Shown piece after piece: positions 1 to 9,700 of a DNA stretch of 64,000 nt. Position 1 is the stretch's first letter; each line of letters starts with the position of its first letter. The notes beneath the pieces are model-generated. The model was not told where the DNA came from and ran no database searches. It saw only the letters and a program-made list of their open reading frames with translations. The stretch comes from Phlebotomus papatasi. Its lineage: Eukaryota; Arthropoda; Insecta; Diptera; Psychodidae. The stretch is from positions 85,002,001 through 85,066,000 of the forward strand of contig NC_077222.1 in assembly GCF_024763615.1 (NCBI RefSeq). Direction: 5' to 3'. A program made the translations under genes and the position numbers.

Positions 1-167
1 TGATTTTTCGAACAAAGCTATCTATAAAATCTATCTATCTATAAGAACTATCTATAAATCTATATATCTATCTATCAAAGCTTTGTCAAGAAACTTTTCT
101 CCGATGCTGTATATCTGCACATTTTAGTTCTTATTGTTTAGATAAATTAATAAAAAATAGGTATATA

Positions 168-1070
168 CTCCCTCCGTTCCGAAATAAGTCGTACGTTTGG
201 GAAAAATTCTTGTTCCAAAATAAGTCATACGTTTGGGAAAAATTGGAATTAAGGGAAAGTTTGTTGCTAAATGTTTTCTGCATCAACAATTATCTCTTGC
301 AAGGAACTATTGCTAATGTCCAGAACTAAAATTGCGGTCCAGTCTTGATAGTATGTTGAGGAACGAATGTCTTAAAAATGCCTTATTTTTTGCGTTTTAT
401 TTTCAATCTAAAATAGGTGCAGAATGGTCAGAGATACAGACTTGGGACTTTCGGGGGACCCCCCCATAAGTTGACCCTGGGACCATTAATATGTCCTTTA
501 TTTTGCCCCCACCCCTCCCCTTCCCCTCCAAAATCATGTTTTTTGGGATTGCTCGAAAACACGTCGTATGATTTTTTTCTTCAATTCTGTATATGTTTTA
601 GAGAAACATATAAATTGTCCCAGGGTCAACTTATGGGGGGTCCGCTGGAGGTCCCAAGTCCCTATCTCTCACCATTTTGCATCCAGATATTCGAAAACAT
701 AAAAAAGGATGTTCTTTTATTGCTCATTCTGCAAAATTTGAGCAATAAAAAATGTCATATCGGTAATAACTGTTGAGTTCTACTTGTGCATACTAAAAAT
801 TTAGAATAAATTCTAGCCTGTAATGTTAATCACAGTCCATTTTTTAGTAATTAACTATCTATCGGAGCTCTTTGCAAAAAACGCGAAAAATGGACAACTT
901 CAACATATCGGTTCCTCAACTTACCATCGTGATAAGATCCCCATATTATCCCTGAACATGGAGGATAGTTCATACACAAGATATTTGCAAATAACAAAAA
1001 CATTCTCTGAAACCATTCCTTAATCCCTAATTTTTCGCCAAACGTACGACTTATTTCGGAACGGAGGGAG
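168..1070. mobile_element. 903-bp TA-flanked MITE, Stowaway-like ends
   Basis: Terminal inverted repeats begin CTCCCTCCGTTCCGAAATAA at 168 and are mirrored at about 1029-1070, with TA on both sides (166-167, 1071-1072). The TA duplication places it with Tc1/mariner-type elements. The left end carries a second degraded copy of the terminal motif. A smaller inverted repeat (about 418-482 against 616-685) is nested inside. No transposase is visible, so this is a non-autonomous element. Confidence 0.85.
418..685. repeat. Inner fold-back repeat within the 903-bp MITE
   Basis: The arms share a GACTTGGGAC-type start, a run of C (or G in the other arm), and CATAAGTTGACCCTGGGA. The sequence after the left arm (about 480-620) resembles the dispersed unit seen at 7290-7960 and 41465-42090. 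It is probably a separate repeat captured by or inserted into the MITE. Confidence 0.6.
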
Positions 1071-1544
1071 TAATATTTATGCAATCTTGTACTGGTCAGA
1101 TCACATCGTCCGTATTAAACAGATGAAGTGGATGAGGTAAACAGATCGTCTGGGAATTAATAAATATCATAAATGATTAAACGGGAGATCTATAAATGAC
1201 ATGAACATTTAACATTTTCTTTAAAGTGTATTTTTTTAACTGTGATTAAATATGTACAAATACATTATATAATAATGTACATAATTGGCAAAATGTAGTA
1301 ATTTTTCAAAATCAATTTTATTTTAGGGAAACGATTCGTACGAAAAATTCATTTTTTTTTAAATATTTATATATAATGTAGGTTATAAAAATTAAATGTT
1401 TTGATAAATTGTAGTATCCTCGTCTTGCCAATTAATTTAGAACGAGTTTGAATTTTAAATTGCAAGATATAATTCAAATAAAACGTTTCTTCCTTATTTT
1501 AAACCGCATTTTCGAAGTTGATTTTGATGTCTTGTTCTTTGCAG

Positions 1545-1715
1545 GAGGATTGTTACGATGTCCATTACTATCCGAATGACTTGAAGTGCGCCTTTGTGAT
1601 GAACAATCCTGAATCATGTGGATCGAGAGAAACATTTATAAGCTACACACCATATATTTATTGCTTTGGTATACTATCATCGAGTTTGCAGTCTATTTCT
1701 GTGATAATTTTCATG
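1545..1715 (+). CDS. NCLX-like exchanger, visible exon 1 (internal)
   Basis: The acceptor TTCTTTGCAG precedes 1545 and the donor GTAAGG follows 1715; both edges are phase 0. It codes 57 residues with the extracytosolic cysteine motif and most of one membrane segment. No methionine start with a good context lies just upstream, so a 5' exon is missing. Confidence 0.85.
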
Positions 1716-4700
1716 GTAAGGTCTTATCTTTATGGTTGTCGTATGTCACCATATTCCGCCAATACATCTCAATTAATTTTTTGTATCTTTAATACAAAAA
1801 GATTCTTCTCCTTGTGGCACTTTTTCTTCTCATTGGACTTATTGCTGAGCGATTTCTCTTTCCTGTGGTTAATATTGTTGCCAACAGAATGGGCCTTAGT
1901 GAATCTCTGGCTGGAACAACATTAATTGCAATTGGATCTGGTTTACCGGCAATCTTTGCAATTTTTCTGGATGATTTTTCTGAGATTATGGAGTCTCTTG
2001 TTGAAGAAGTTCTAGGATCAACTGCTTTCAATGTCTCTGTTGTTCCTGCCTGCATTGTCATCCTGAAACCATTTCGTGTGACCAGTCGACAATACTACAG
2101 AGATACAATTTTTCTAGCCATCAGTGTCTGTCTTTTTGCAATTTTCATTTCCGACAGGAAGTTTTCAATGGCAGAAGGAATTATTCTCTATGGTTTATAC
2201 ATAATTTATCTGATACTGGTCATTGGAAATCATTTAATCCAGAACTACAAAGCAAAGAGTGAGCATAATTAAATTTACAGAAAAGTTCCATGATTCACTT
2301 TATGAATTATGTTTTTTTAACAGAACAACAGGAACACACCGAAGGCATTGAAATTGCCGAAATAGCTGAAGAAGCTTTGGAAATTGAGGCTGAAGCTGTT
2401 GTTCGGCGGCACAAGCGAAAGGGCTTGCCATTTGGCTGGAGAAGAACCACTAACAAGGGACTCTTGCAAAATTTCCTGGAAAACATCACTCCATTGGATG
2501 AAGATATGCTCAAACCTTCCAATTGGTATTACGAAAAGTTCTTGGAGGTGATTCAAGCACCACTTTTCCTGATACTTCTACTCACAATTCCAATGGTTGA
2601 TTACTCAGTGGCAGGAAAGAAATGGTGCAAAGTTCTCAATGTAATTCATTGTATCACTTTTCCGCAATTAATAGCTTTCCTCTTTCAAGGTGAGTTTACT
2701 TTAGTGAAATATATTTCCCATTAAATTGCATCAAAAATATGGTGTGGAGGAAATAGATTATTGATCAGGATGATCAGCAGAAGCACTTGAATGTAGATTA
2801 ATGAGAAAACATATTGCATAATCCTATTAGCAAAATAGTAAATTAGAGGAAAGTGGGACTAGATTGTACAGGGATATCATGTACAAACCTTTTTATTCAT
2901 AATAATAATAAATTTACTGTTTAAGAGTAAATATATTCCAAATTTTGGAAGAATTTTTCTATAGAGGAAAGTGATCAACTTCCGATCTTGTCAGCCATTG
3001 AATATTGTAATTATTATAAATTTATTAAGAGAACAGCATTTTTGTTTCGAGAAAAAGAATAAAATTACAATCTTTTTAAAGTTGGTGCATTATAAAGCAG
3101 ATCTGACCGCTTATTTCTAAATGGTTTTAAAGATTTTCCTTTTCAAGATGTGGTGTGACTTTTTTAAATAATTATGTTTGTCATCAAACTTTTACTTTTA
3201 AAACTATTTAAATATTAATATATTTATTTGTATTTGTGTGATAAATTTTGAATGTTTGAATTTTTAGAAGATTTTTCTCTAACTGAGAGTTTCAAAAGCA
3301 ATATTATACTTAGAGGAATGAGAAAAGAGTAAATTAGAAATATATAAGAAATAAGGATGATAGGGAAGAAGAAATAATAAAAAAAATAATAAAACTATGT
3401 CCTTAAATAAAGTGGTCTTCTTATAAACGAGATTTCTAAATGCTGCAATTATTATTTTTCTAACACAAAGATGCGATTATCGGCTTATTTGTACACTTGT
3501 ACTGCCAAGAAATTTCTAGTGATACACAGAAAAAAAAAAAATTCATAAAATTGTTCGTACATGTTTGTGAATTCCTACCGGGAACTTACGAAATGCCCTT
3601 ATATCGCATAAACTATAAAAAAGTTCGTAAGAGTTTGTATGGTTTGTATTATTTCACAAACATTGTTGATAAAACTTTACGAACAAATGACAAAATTTAT
3701 GAACATTTTTTGTATGCTTAGAAAAATTAACGAACAAATGTTTCTAAAATAACAAAAAATTCTCATTAAGTGCTCATGTAACCAACAATGTTTTGTGGAT
3801 AAAGTACAAACCTTTACGAACTTTTTATGAGTTATACGATTTAGGAGCATTTCGTAAGTTCCCAGTGAGAATTCACAAACATTTACGAAAAATTTTACAT
3901 TTTTTTTCTGTGTAAAGGATTCGAACTTGGGACTGCATAATAAAGTGAGAGCTCTATCACTTAAATTCCTTTTCTAAGAGATATTTAAATTAAACGAGTA
4001 AAATAGATCTTTTTTTTAATTTGTTTAAAAATTACATACACAAAAATAGTGAACAACGGTTTCACAAAAGGGTGGAAAATTAATAATGCAAAACAGGAAG
4101 TAAGTGAAAATGTTTCAAAATTGAAAAAGAAAAAAAAATCAAAAGAAGATTAGAAAAGGATTAAAAACATAAAATAGGAAATCAAATTATATTAAATTGT
4201 CCGTTCCATTTATTAAATATTAATACTTAAAAAATATACCAAACCTGTAAGATTTTTCTTAACACTAAACCTACCGACCGTTTTAGTTCTTGACACACTT
4301 AGGACTTAAGCCGAGAAACAGCTTAGTGGAAAATTATTTGTGGTTTAACCATTATTTCGAATATAATTACGCTAAGCCATCTCTCGGCTAATCTTCAAGT
4401 CTGAAGGTCTGTGAAGGGTTTTTCCTAGCGCGCTCGGTCAAATGGAAAAGAGAAAAAAATTAAAATTTAAACACTAAAAGATATATTGCATGCATATTTT
4501 AAGAAATTCATAAAGTTTGATAGCGACATTGTACCGTTTAAATATGTGTTAATTTTAAAAAGCTTTTAAAGAGGTCAATGTGACCGCTCTTGGTAGGTTT
4601 AGCGTTAAAATTCAATTTTTGTTCATTTTCCAACTTCATTCTAAAAGTCTCTGAAAATATAAGAGGTGGAGTAAATACAAAAGTCAATAGTATAAAATTT

Positions 4701-6527
4701 GAATTAAATTCTGAGAGGTATCCAGCTATGACAAATTGCAATAGATTATAAAAGAAAATAAAATAACTGGGAAACACTGTTTATTTTTCAAATACTGATC
4801 AGAAACTTTGTAGTCGAAATGGGATGATCGTAATTCGAATTCGAGGATTTAATTATATAGCCCTACTGGTTACGATTCTAGAAATAAAGACTTAAGAAAA
4901 AAAATTAACTAAAATCTAGTCTGAGTTGAAAATTAAAATTGTGTTCGATTTAGCTCTGCTCTCCCCTATGCAATATATCATTAATTAATTTACTAGTATC
5001 TTTAAAATTCTGTATCTTTGCCAAATGTTGATTATACAAAGTAGAATTTTGATGTATTTCTTCAAATAAACACTGATCTACATTTTGTGTCCTTTTCTTT
5101 GTTTATGAAAATCAGTAAAAGTAGCTTTTAATAGTTAAATATGTCGAATACAAAAAAGTGAATGGTCGTGAGAAAAACATATTATTGAATTCCATTTATG
5201 AGCAAAACATAAATGAATTGATTTATTGCTCACTAAAAGTAAATTAATGTACTGATATATTTAATTTATTCATTAAATGTAATGCATTTTTAATTAAAAC
5301 ATGTTCACTGACTTGTGCAATAAATAAATGATCTTCTACTACAATAAAATTCATGAATAATTTTAGAAAAAGCTTTACATGTGTTTTTACTGCTCTAATG
5401 ATTTAAATTTAACACAGATCGATCTATTGTGATTTTGAAATATTTTATCTCGAATTAAAATTAATTCAATTTTATTTAGTGCAAAGAATGAAGTAAAATT
5501 AGAACATTCATTTGTGAAAGTTTGTAATTTAATTCACTTGACAAAGAAATAATTTAAGCTCTATTTCTAGAAATGTTTCATTTTATGATTATTATCATAT
5601 TTTCCTTGTAAGGTGTACTGAAATAGCTGGAAGACTTACAACTTCCAAACAAATGAATATTTCATGTCTTAATTGTATTTTTATTAAATACAGCTTGTAG
5701 TACTGCCAGATTTTTTACATTCTTGTAACAAGAAAAAAAATCCAAATTTATGATCCCTAAAGTTCATAAAGACTAATTAATTTATTATGTCTTGACCTGA
5801 TTCGCTTACAGCCTCTGATCTGGAAGTATTTGGTGTTGTTCTGTGGCTGATCCTCTTGGTTATTGGATCAATTGCCAGCATTATTGTCTTTATGACGTCT
5901 GTTGTTGAGAGTGAGCCGCAATACCATGTTATTTATATGGCAATGAGTTTATTGGGATCCATGACTGCACTGCATTTCATCTCTGAAGAGATTGACAGCA
6001 TTCTCTTCACCTTGGGAGTCGTTTCAAAGATTTCAATAGCCACACTAAAACTTACAATTTTGGCCTGGGGGAGTTCCGCCAGTGAGCTACTTTCGAGTTT
6101 GGCCCTAACTAAGCAAGGATACCATCGAACGGGATTTGCAATGTCCTATGGGGTGCCTATGTTTCATATTCTTATCTACATTCCAACAGTTTTCATCTAC
6201 GAAATGATCAGCAGTGGAAATGGAAGTATCCCTTGCAAACTTGGTCAAATGGGCAGTACTGTGGTGACCTTTTTAGTGATAATCCTAATTTCCCAAACAA
6301 TTGCAATAGCAGTTACGGGAAATTGTGCCAGAAGAAGTACTGGAATTTATATTTTCATCATCTACGGGATATTTATGTTTTTCTGCATCCTGGCCGAAGG
6401 AGAAATTATTCACGATTACGGCGCAAATCATGAAGATCTTGTAAAATATTACTTTAAAGATTTCCAGTTCAGCAAGAAGAGGAGGTCGACAAAACACAAG
6501 ACTTTATGGAGAGGTGGGCGTAATTAA
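1545..6527 (+). CDS. Mitochondrial-type Na+/Ca2+ exchanger (NCLX-like), 5'-partial
   Basis: Joined exons 1545-1715, 1802-2258, 2324-2689 and 5812-6527 give 569 residues in one frame; the phases match at every junction. Membrane segments, the two alpha repeats and the spacing match the NCLX/SLC24A6 branch of the cation/Ca2+ exchangers, which swap sodium for calcium, classically at the inner mitochondrial membrane. Before alpha-1 is the family's cysteine-bearing N-terminal region (DCYDVHYY...LKCAF...ESCG). Alpha-1 spans about residues 88-125 (GLSESLAGTTLIAIGSGLPA). The middle loop is acidic then basic (EIAEIAEEALEIEAEAVVRR). Alpha-2 is LAWGSSASELLSS...GYHRTGF...GVPMFH, about 415-450. Several expected ion-coordinating residues are replaced: GNGxPD becomes GSGLPA, GNSxGD becomes GSSASE, and the F-N of alpha-2 becomes F-H. 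It may therefore be a divergent paralogue with altered or lost transport. The start codon is not in view. Two AATAAA signals follow at 6602-6613. Confidence 0.88.
1802..2258 (+). CDS. NCLX-like exchanger, visible exon 2 (alpha-1 repeat)
   Basis: The acceptor is CAAAAAG at 1795-1801 (phase 0) and the donor is GTGAGC after 2258 (phase 1). It codes the alpha-1 repeat, the RVTSRQYYRDTIF segment typical after alpha-1 in NCLX, and two more membrane helices. The upstream intron is only 86 bp. Confidence 0.88.
2324..2689 (+). CDS. NCLX-like exchanger, visible exon 3 (cytosolic loop)
   Basis: The acceptor TTTTTTAACAG precedes 2324 and the donor GTGAGT follows 2689; both edges are phase 1. It codes the charged central loop and the helix at the start of the second half. 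The 65-bp intron before it has in-frame stops, which confirms that it is spliced. Confidence 0.88.
3525..3912. mobile_element. 388-bp TA-flanked MITE (CACAGAAAA ends)
   Basis: The ends CACAGAAAAAAA and TTTTTTTCTGTG are flanked by TA (3523-3524, 3913-3914). The inner sequence is built of repeated TTACGAAC/GTTCGTAA-type words in both orientations. The ends resemble those of the element at 12905-13258. Confidence 0.7.
3914..3962 (-). repeat. tRNA-like remnant (SINE head or tRNA pseudogene)
   Basis: Read on the minus strand, TAAGTGATAGAGC resembles a polymerase III A box, and AGTTCGAATCC about 30 bases later resembles a B box. No full cloverleaf can be drawn, so this is more likely a tRNA-derived SINE piece than a working tRNA. 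Confidence 0.35.
4263..4604. mobile_element. 342-bp TTAA-flanked MITE (piggyBac-like)
   Basis: The ends CACTAAACCTACCGACCG and its mirror, GGTAGGTTTAGCG, are flanked by TTAA (4259-4262, 4605-4608). A TTAA duplication is typical of piggyBac-type transposition. An inner palindrome around GCCGAGAAACAGCTTAG (about 4305-4420) has relatives near 28336-28425. Confidence 0.7.
5812..6527 (+). CDS. NCLX-like exchanger, last exon (alpha-2 repeat)
   Basis: The acceptor TTCGCTTACAG precedes 5812 (phase 1), and the frame runs to TAA at 6525-6527. It codes the second membrane half: residues near 400-450 carry the alpha-2 repeat, then three or so helices, and a short basic tail (KKRRSTKHK). The second half has the family's usual helix order, so the gene is not truncated at this end. 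Confidence 0.9.
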
Positions 6528-6556
6528 AAGACTTGAATTGACTTCCACTTGACATA

Positions 6557-6613
6557 TTTATTTAATTGATAAAATAGGCTTTCTTGTATTAAACGTAGAG
6601 AAATAAAAATAAA
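6557..6613. terminator. Opposed poly(A) signals of the two convergent genes
   Basis: AATAAA occurs twice on the plus strand (6602-6607, 6608-6613), serving the exchanger. On the minus strand AATAAA is at 6557-6562, the first good signal after the troponin C stop. If both are used, the transcripts overlap at their 3' ends. Confidence 0.5.
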
Positions 6614-6758
6614 TTAATTAAATAGAAATAGTGTAGAAATGCAATCAGTTTAGTGAAAAGTAAATATGAGGAAAAAAGAGTAAAGTGATCAGTTTTTTTT
6701 TTAAACACTTTCAACAGAAAGTCTCATAGTAAAATAAAGATGAAAAGATTTGATGAAA

Positions 6759-6787
6759 TTATTCTCCCGTCATCATCTCCATGAATT
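6759..6787 (-). CDS. TpnC: TpnC last exon
   Basis: The acceptor TTTCTTTGCAG on the minus strand leads into a 29-nt exon coding (E)FMEMMTGE and TAA. It completes EF-hand IV, supplying the glutamate at loop position 12 across the splice junction. The intron before it is 3.8 kb. Confidence 0.95.
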
Positions 6788-9700
6788 CTGCAAAGAAAAA
6801 GGAAAAGAAATTGGTGAGATATTGTAAAGTTATGATGAATTCAAGCAGGGGTCATTTTGCAGCAGTGTAATTTTTGTAGAAAAAAGCTTGTTATTTTTTT
6901 TGTAAAATTTTGTGAACATTATTGGAAATTTATAATGGGCTTGTAAATGATTAAAGCTTGATCGCTTGACAAATATTTTTATCTTCACCTAAGCTAAATT
7001 TCTCATAATATTTTGTTATTGTTCGTACAGTTTTGTTTGTCAGGCAAAACTAAAGCAACATTTTACAAAATGTTAATTAACAAACGTTTGTAAATAAATA
7101 AAAATCTTCCCGGAGACATCATGTTACGAACAAAGTTTGTAAATAAAAGTACAGACTTTTATGAATTTGTTAGTGGGGTTAAGGATTCACCAATATTTTG
7201 TAAATCATGGGTTATTATTGAAAAATAATAAAATAATACTGCTCGAACTCAAAGAGATAGCGATAATATAATCCCCCTTTTTCTACTTCAGACACGGCTA
7301 GAGGCCAAGCGATTGGAGATATCGACCTACGACCTTAGATGACGCCTCACATAAGTCAATATTGTCTAGGACAGTCTTCCTCCCCCCAGACCCCCTTCCT
7401 TCCCCACTAAAACGATATTTATTTCGAAAACGATCCATACAAAATTTATCAATTCCGAATATGTTTTGAAGATAGTCAAGGTAATTATTTCCTTTCGAAT
7501 TTTCGAAGGAAAAGTTATACCATTTTGGGGGTCTGTTTTTCAACCGATTTGCTTAAATTTGAATAACTTTTGAAAGATCTTGAAATTTCTATCCCGGCAG
7601 CATCGGACTTACTTGGTAATTAATCGGTGAAGTATCCATAATTGATGTATTTTTCTCAAATATTTTTCAAAAACCTTGTTTTATTTGTTCGAAACCTTGA
7701 GGGCTAGAGGCCAGACGGTAAGAGCCAAACGGTTCCGGTCTACGACGATCCCTTCTATAAGTCCACATTATCTAGGATAGACTATTTCCTTTTCCCCACA
7801 CTCCCCTCTTTCCCTCCAAAACCATGTTCTTCTGGTTTATTTCGAAAACGGCTCCTACGATTTTTTCGATATCGAATATGTTTTTTAGATAGTCAAGGTG
7901 AATATTTCATTCATAGGCGCCTATGTCCGAAAAATATTTTGATATTGGATTTTCGGAGCTCAAAGTTAAACCATTTTGTACAGCCTATTATCCAACCAAT
8001 TTGTGTAAATTTGGATTTTTTGAAAGATCTTAAAATTTTCAATCCGGTTACATTGGACTTCATTGGTAATTAATCGGTAATATACTCGTAATTGATATAC
8101 CTCGAATTTATTTATCTATATGTCCTTATGCTTGCCATTCGTACTGAAACATTCTAAAATGAGCTCTTCTTTAAAAAAATCTATTTCGGAGTGTTTTTTA
8201 ATTTATGAATCAATTGAATCGGTAGGATAATACACGGAGAGCTCTTTCTCGTGAGTTCAAGCACTCCGCAAAGCGAGGACGCTTTGCCATCATTTTTTTT
8301 CTTTTTATATCGATTGTTGGACATCTTAAAAATTCAAGTAAATTTTATTTCAAATAAAAGCATAGATTTTTAAATCAAAAGATTTTTTCGTTATTTTAAT
8401 TATCTTATTCTTTCTATGGTATTCAATTCGAAAAATATATGTATTTCAATTGTTGTGAATTCAATGATTTTGTCATGGAGATTGCAAACAATGCTAAGTC
8501 GGTGATAGACGTACAGAAGTTTTTCATTTTAGTCCAATGGATCATTTTAAATCTTGTTAAAGTGCCCCATTTTGATAAAAAAAATTTACAATATGTAAGG
8601 GCCTTATGTTTAAGTGGTGGAGCGCTTATTCTATGAAGCAAGTGTTTCATATTCGAGTCCTTTTCTTTGACTTCTTTCTAAACGCAATTATAAAACCATC
8701 AAAATCGTTTTTTTGGAACAAATCATCCACTCCACGGTATCGTTAATTGGTTAGAATCAGTTAATGCTATTATTTATAGGGATTAAGGTAAGAATGGGTA
8801 ATTTGGAATTACGTCGTTTTTGGAATTTTGAGAATTTGTCTCTGATTCAGATGGTTAAAGAGAAAAGAAAACCAGGAGGAAGTACAAGACTTATATTCGG
8901 GAGTACTTCTACGTTGTTTTTTCCTTCTGTCATTTAAAACTGTTAGGAAATCTCTTAAGTTCCAAATTAGACACGATTCCAAATTATCCCATTTTGTTGA
9001 ACAGTCCGCTCTCTAGGGCTTCGTCCGACAAAGTTATTTGATTTGAATGAAAAATCTACCGATATTCTGAGAATGTCAATCGATAGTTATGCGATGTTAA
9101 TATTAAGAAACAATATTATTATAAATATACAGTAAACTCTCGCTCAATCGGCTCTTTCTCAATCGGGCGACAAATTTTGTTGACAATTTTCACGTTTAAT
9201 TATGAAGCTAATTCGCTCAAATTCTCTGTAGTTCTTCCTATTTTATCGTGATTCTTTATAATTGAGCACTTTTTGTGGAATTTACAAAAGCTTTGACGCT
9301 CAATTCTATCGCTAAACCGGATGACATTTTGCCCCATATTCCCGATTGAGAGAGAGTCTACTGTATTTATGATATAGATTCAGACTTCATGTCAGTCAAA
9401 TTCTTAGTTTTTAATCGGTAAACCTGATCAGGGTATGAATTCTGAGATGGTGTGTTATTCACGTGATAATTTCACCGCTCTGAGATCTCATTTTTTAAGG
9501 AGTTTGTGAAGCTTTCACAAAAAGTTTCATATTAATTCTAAGGTTCTGTGAGTGTTTCACATGACACTTAGTATGAAAACTTCATGAAACAATTACAAGA
9601 GGCGATCTAGAAGCCGTGAATTTCTCACGTGAATAACTCACGCATCTCAGAATTCACACCCAGAGGTGTTTTGCATACCGTAGATGCGGATGATTGCCTT

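Larger units (their letters stand above)
1..1544. other. Non-coding left edge with MITE
   Basis: This stretch lies upstream of the first visible exchanger exon and is either its intron or its 5' flank. It starts with an imperfect TATC/CTAT tetranucleotide tract (about 20-80), then holds one long inverted-repeat element (168-1070) and AT-rich sequence. I see no convincing exon for the missing exchanger N-terminus. Confidence 0.6.
2690..5811. other. 3.1-kb exchanger intron
   Basis: AT-rich intron with a TA-flanked MITE (3525-3912), a short tRNA-like stretch just after it, and a TTAA-flanked MITE (4263-4604). I see no further exon. Confidence 0.7.

Noticed and set aside
417..776. 119-residue open frame
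   Set aside because: It lies inside the 903-bp MITE and its inner fold-back; composition follows the C-rich repeat, with no family similarity.
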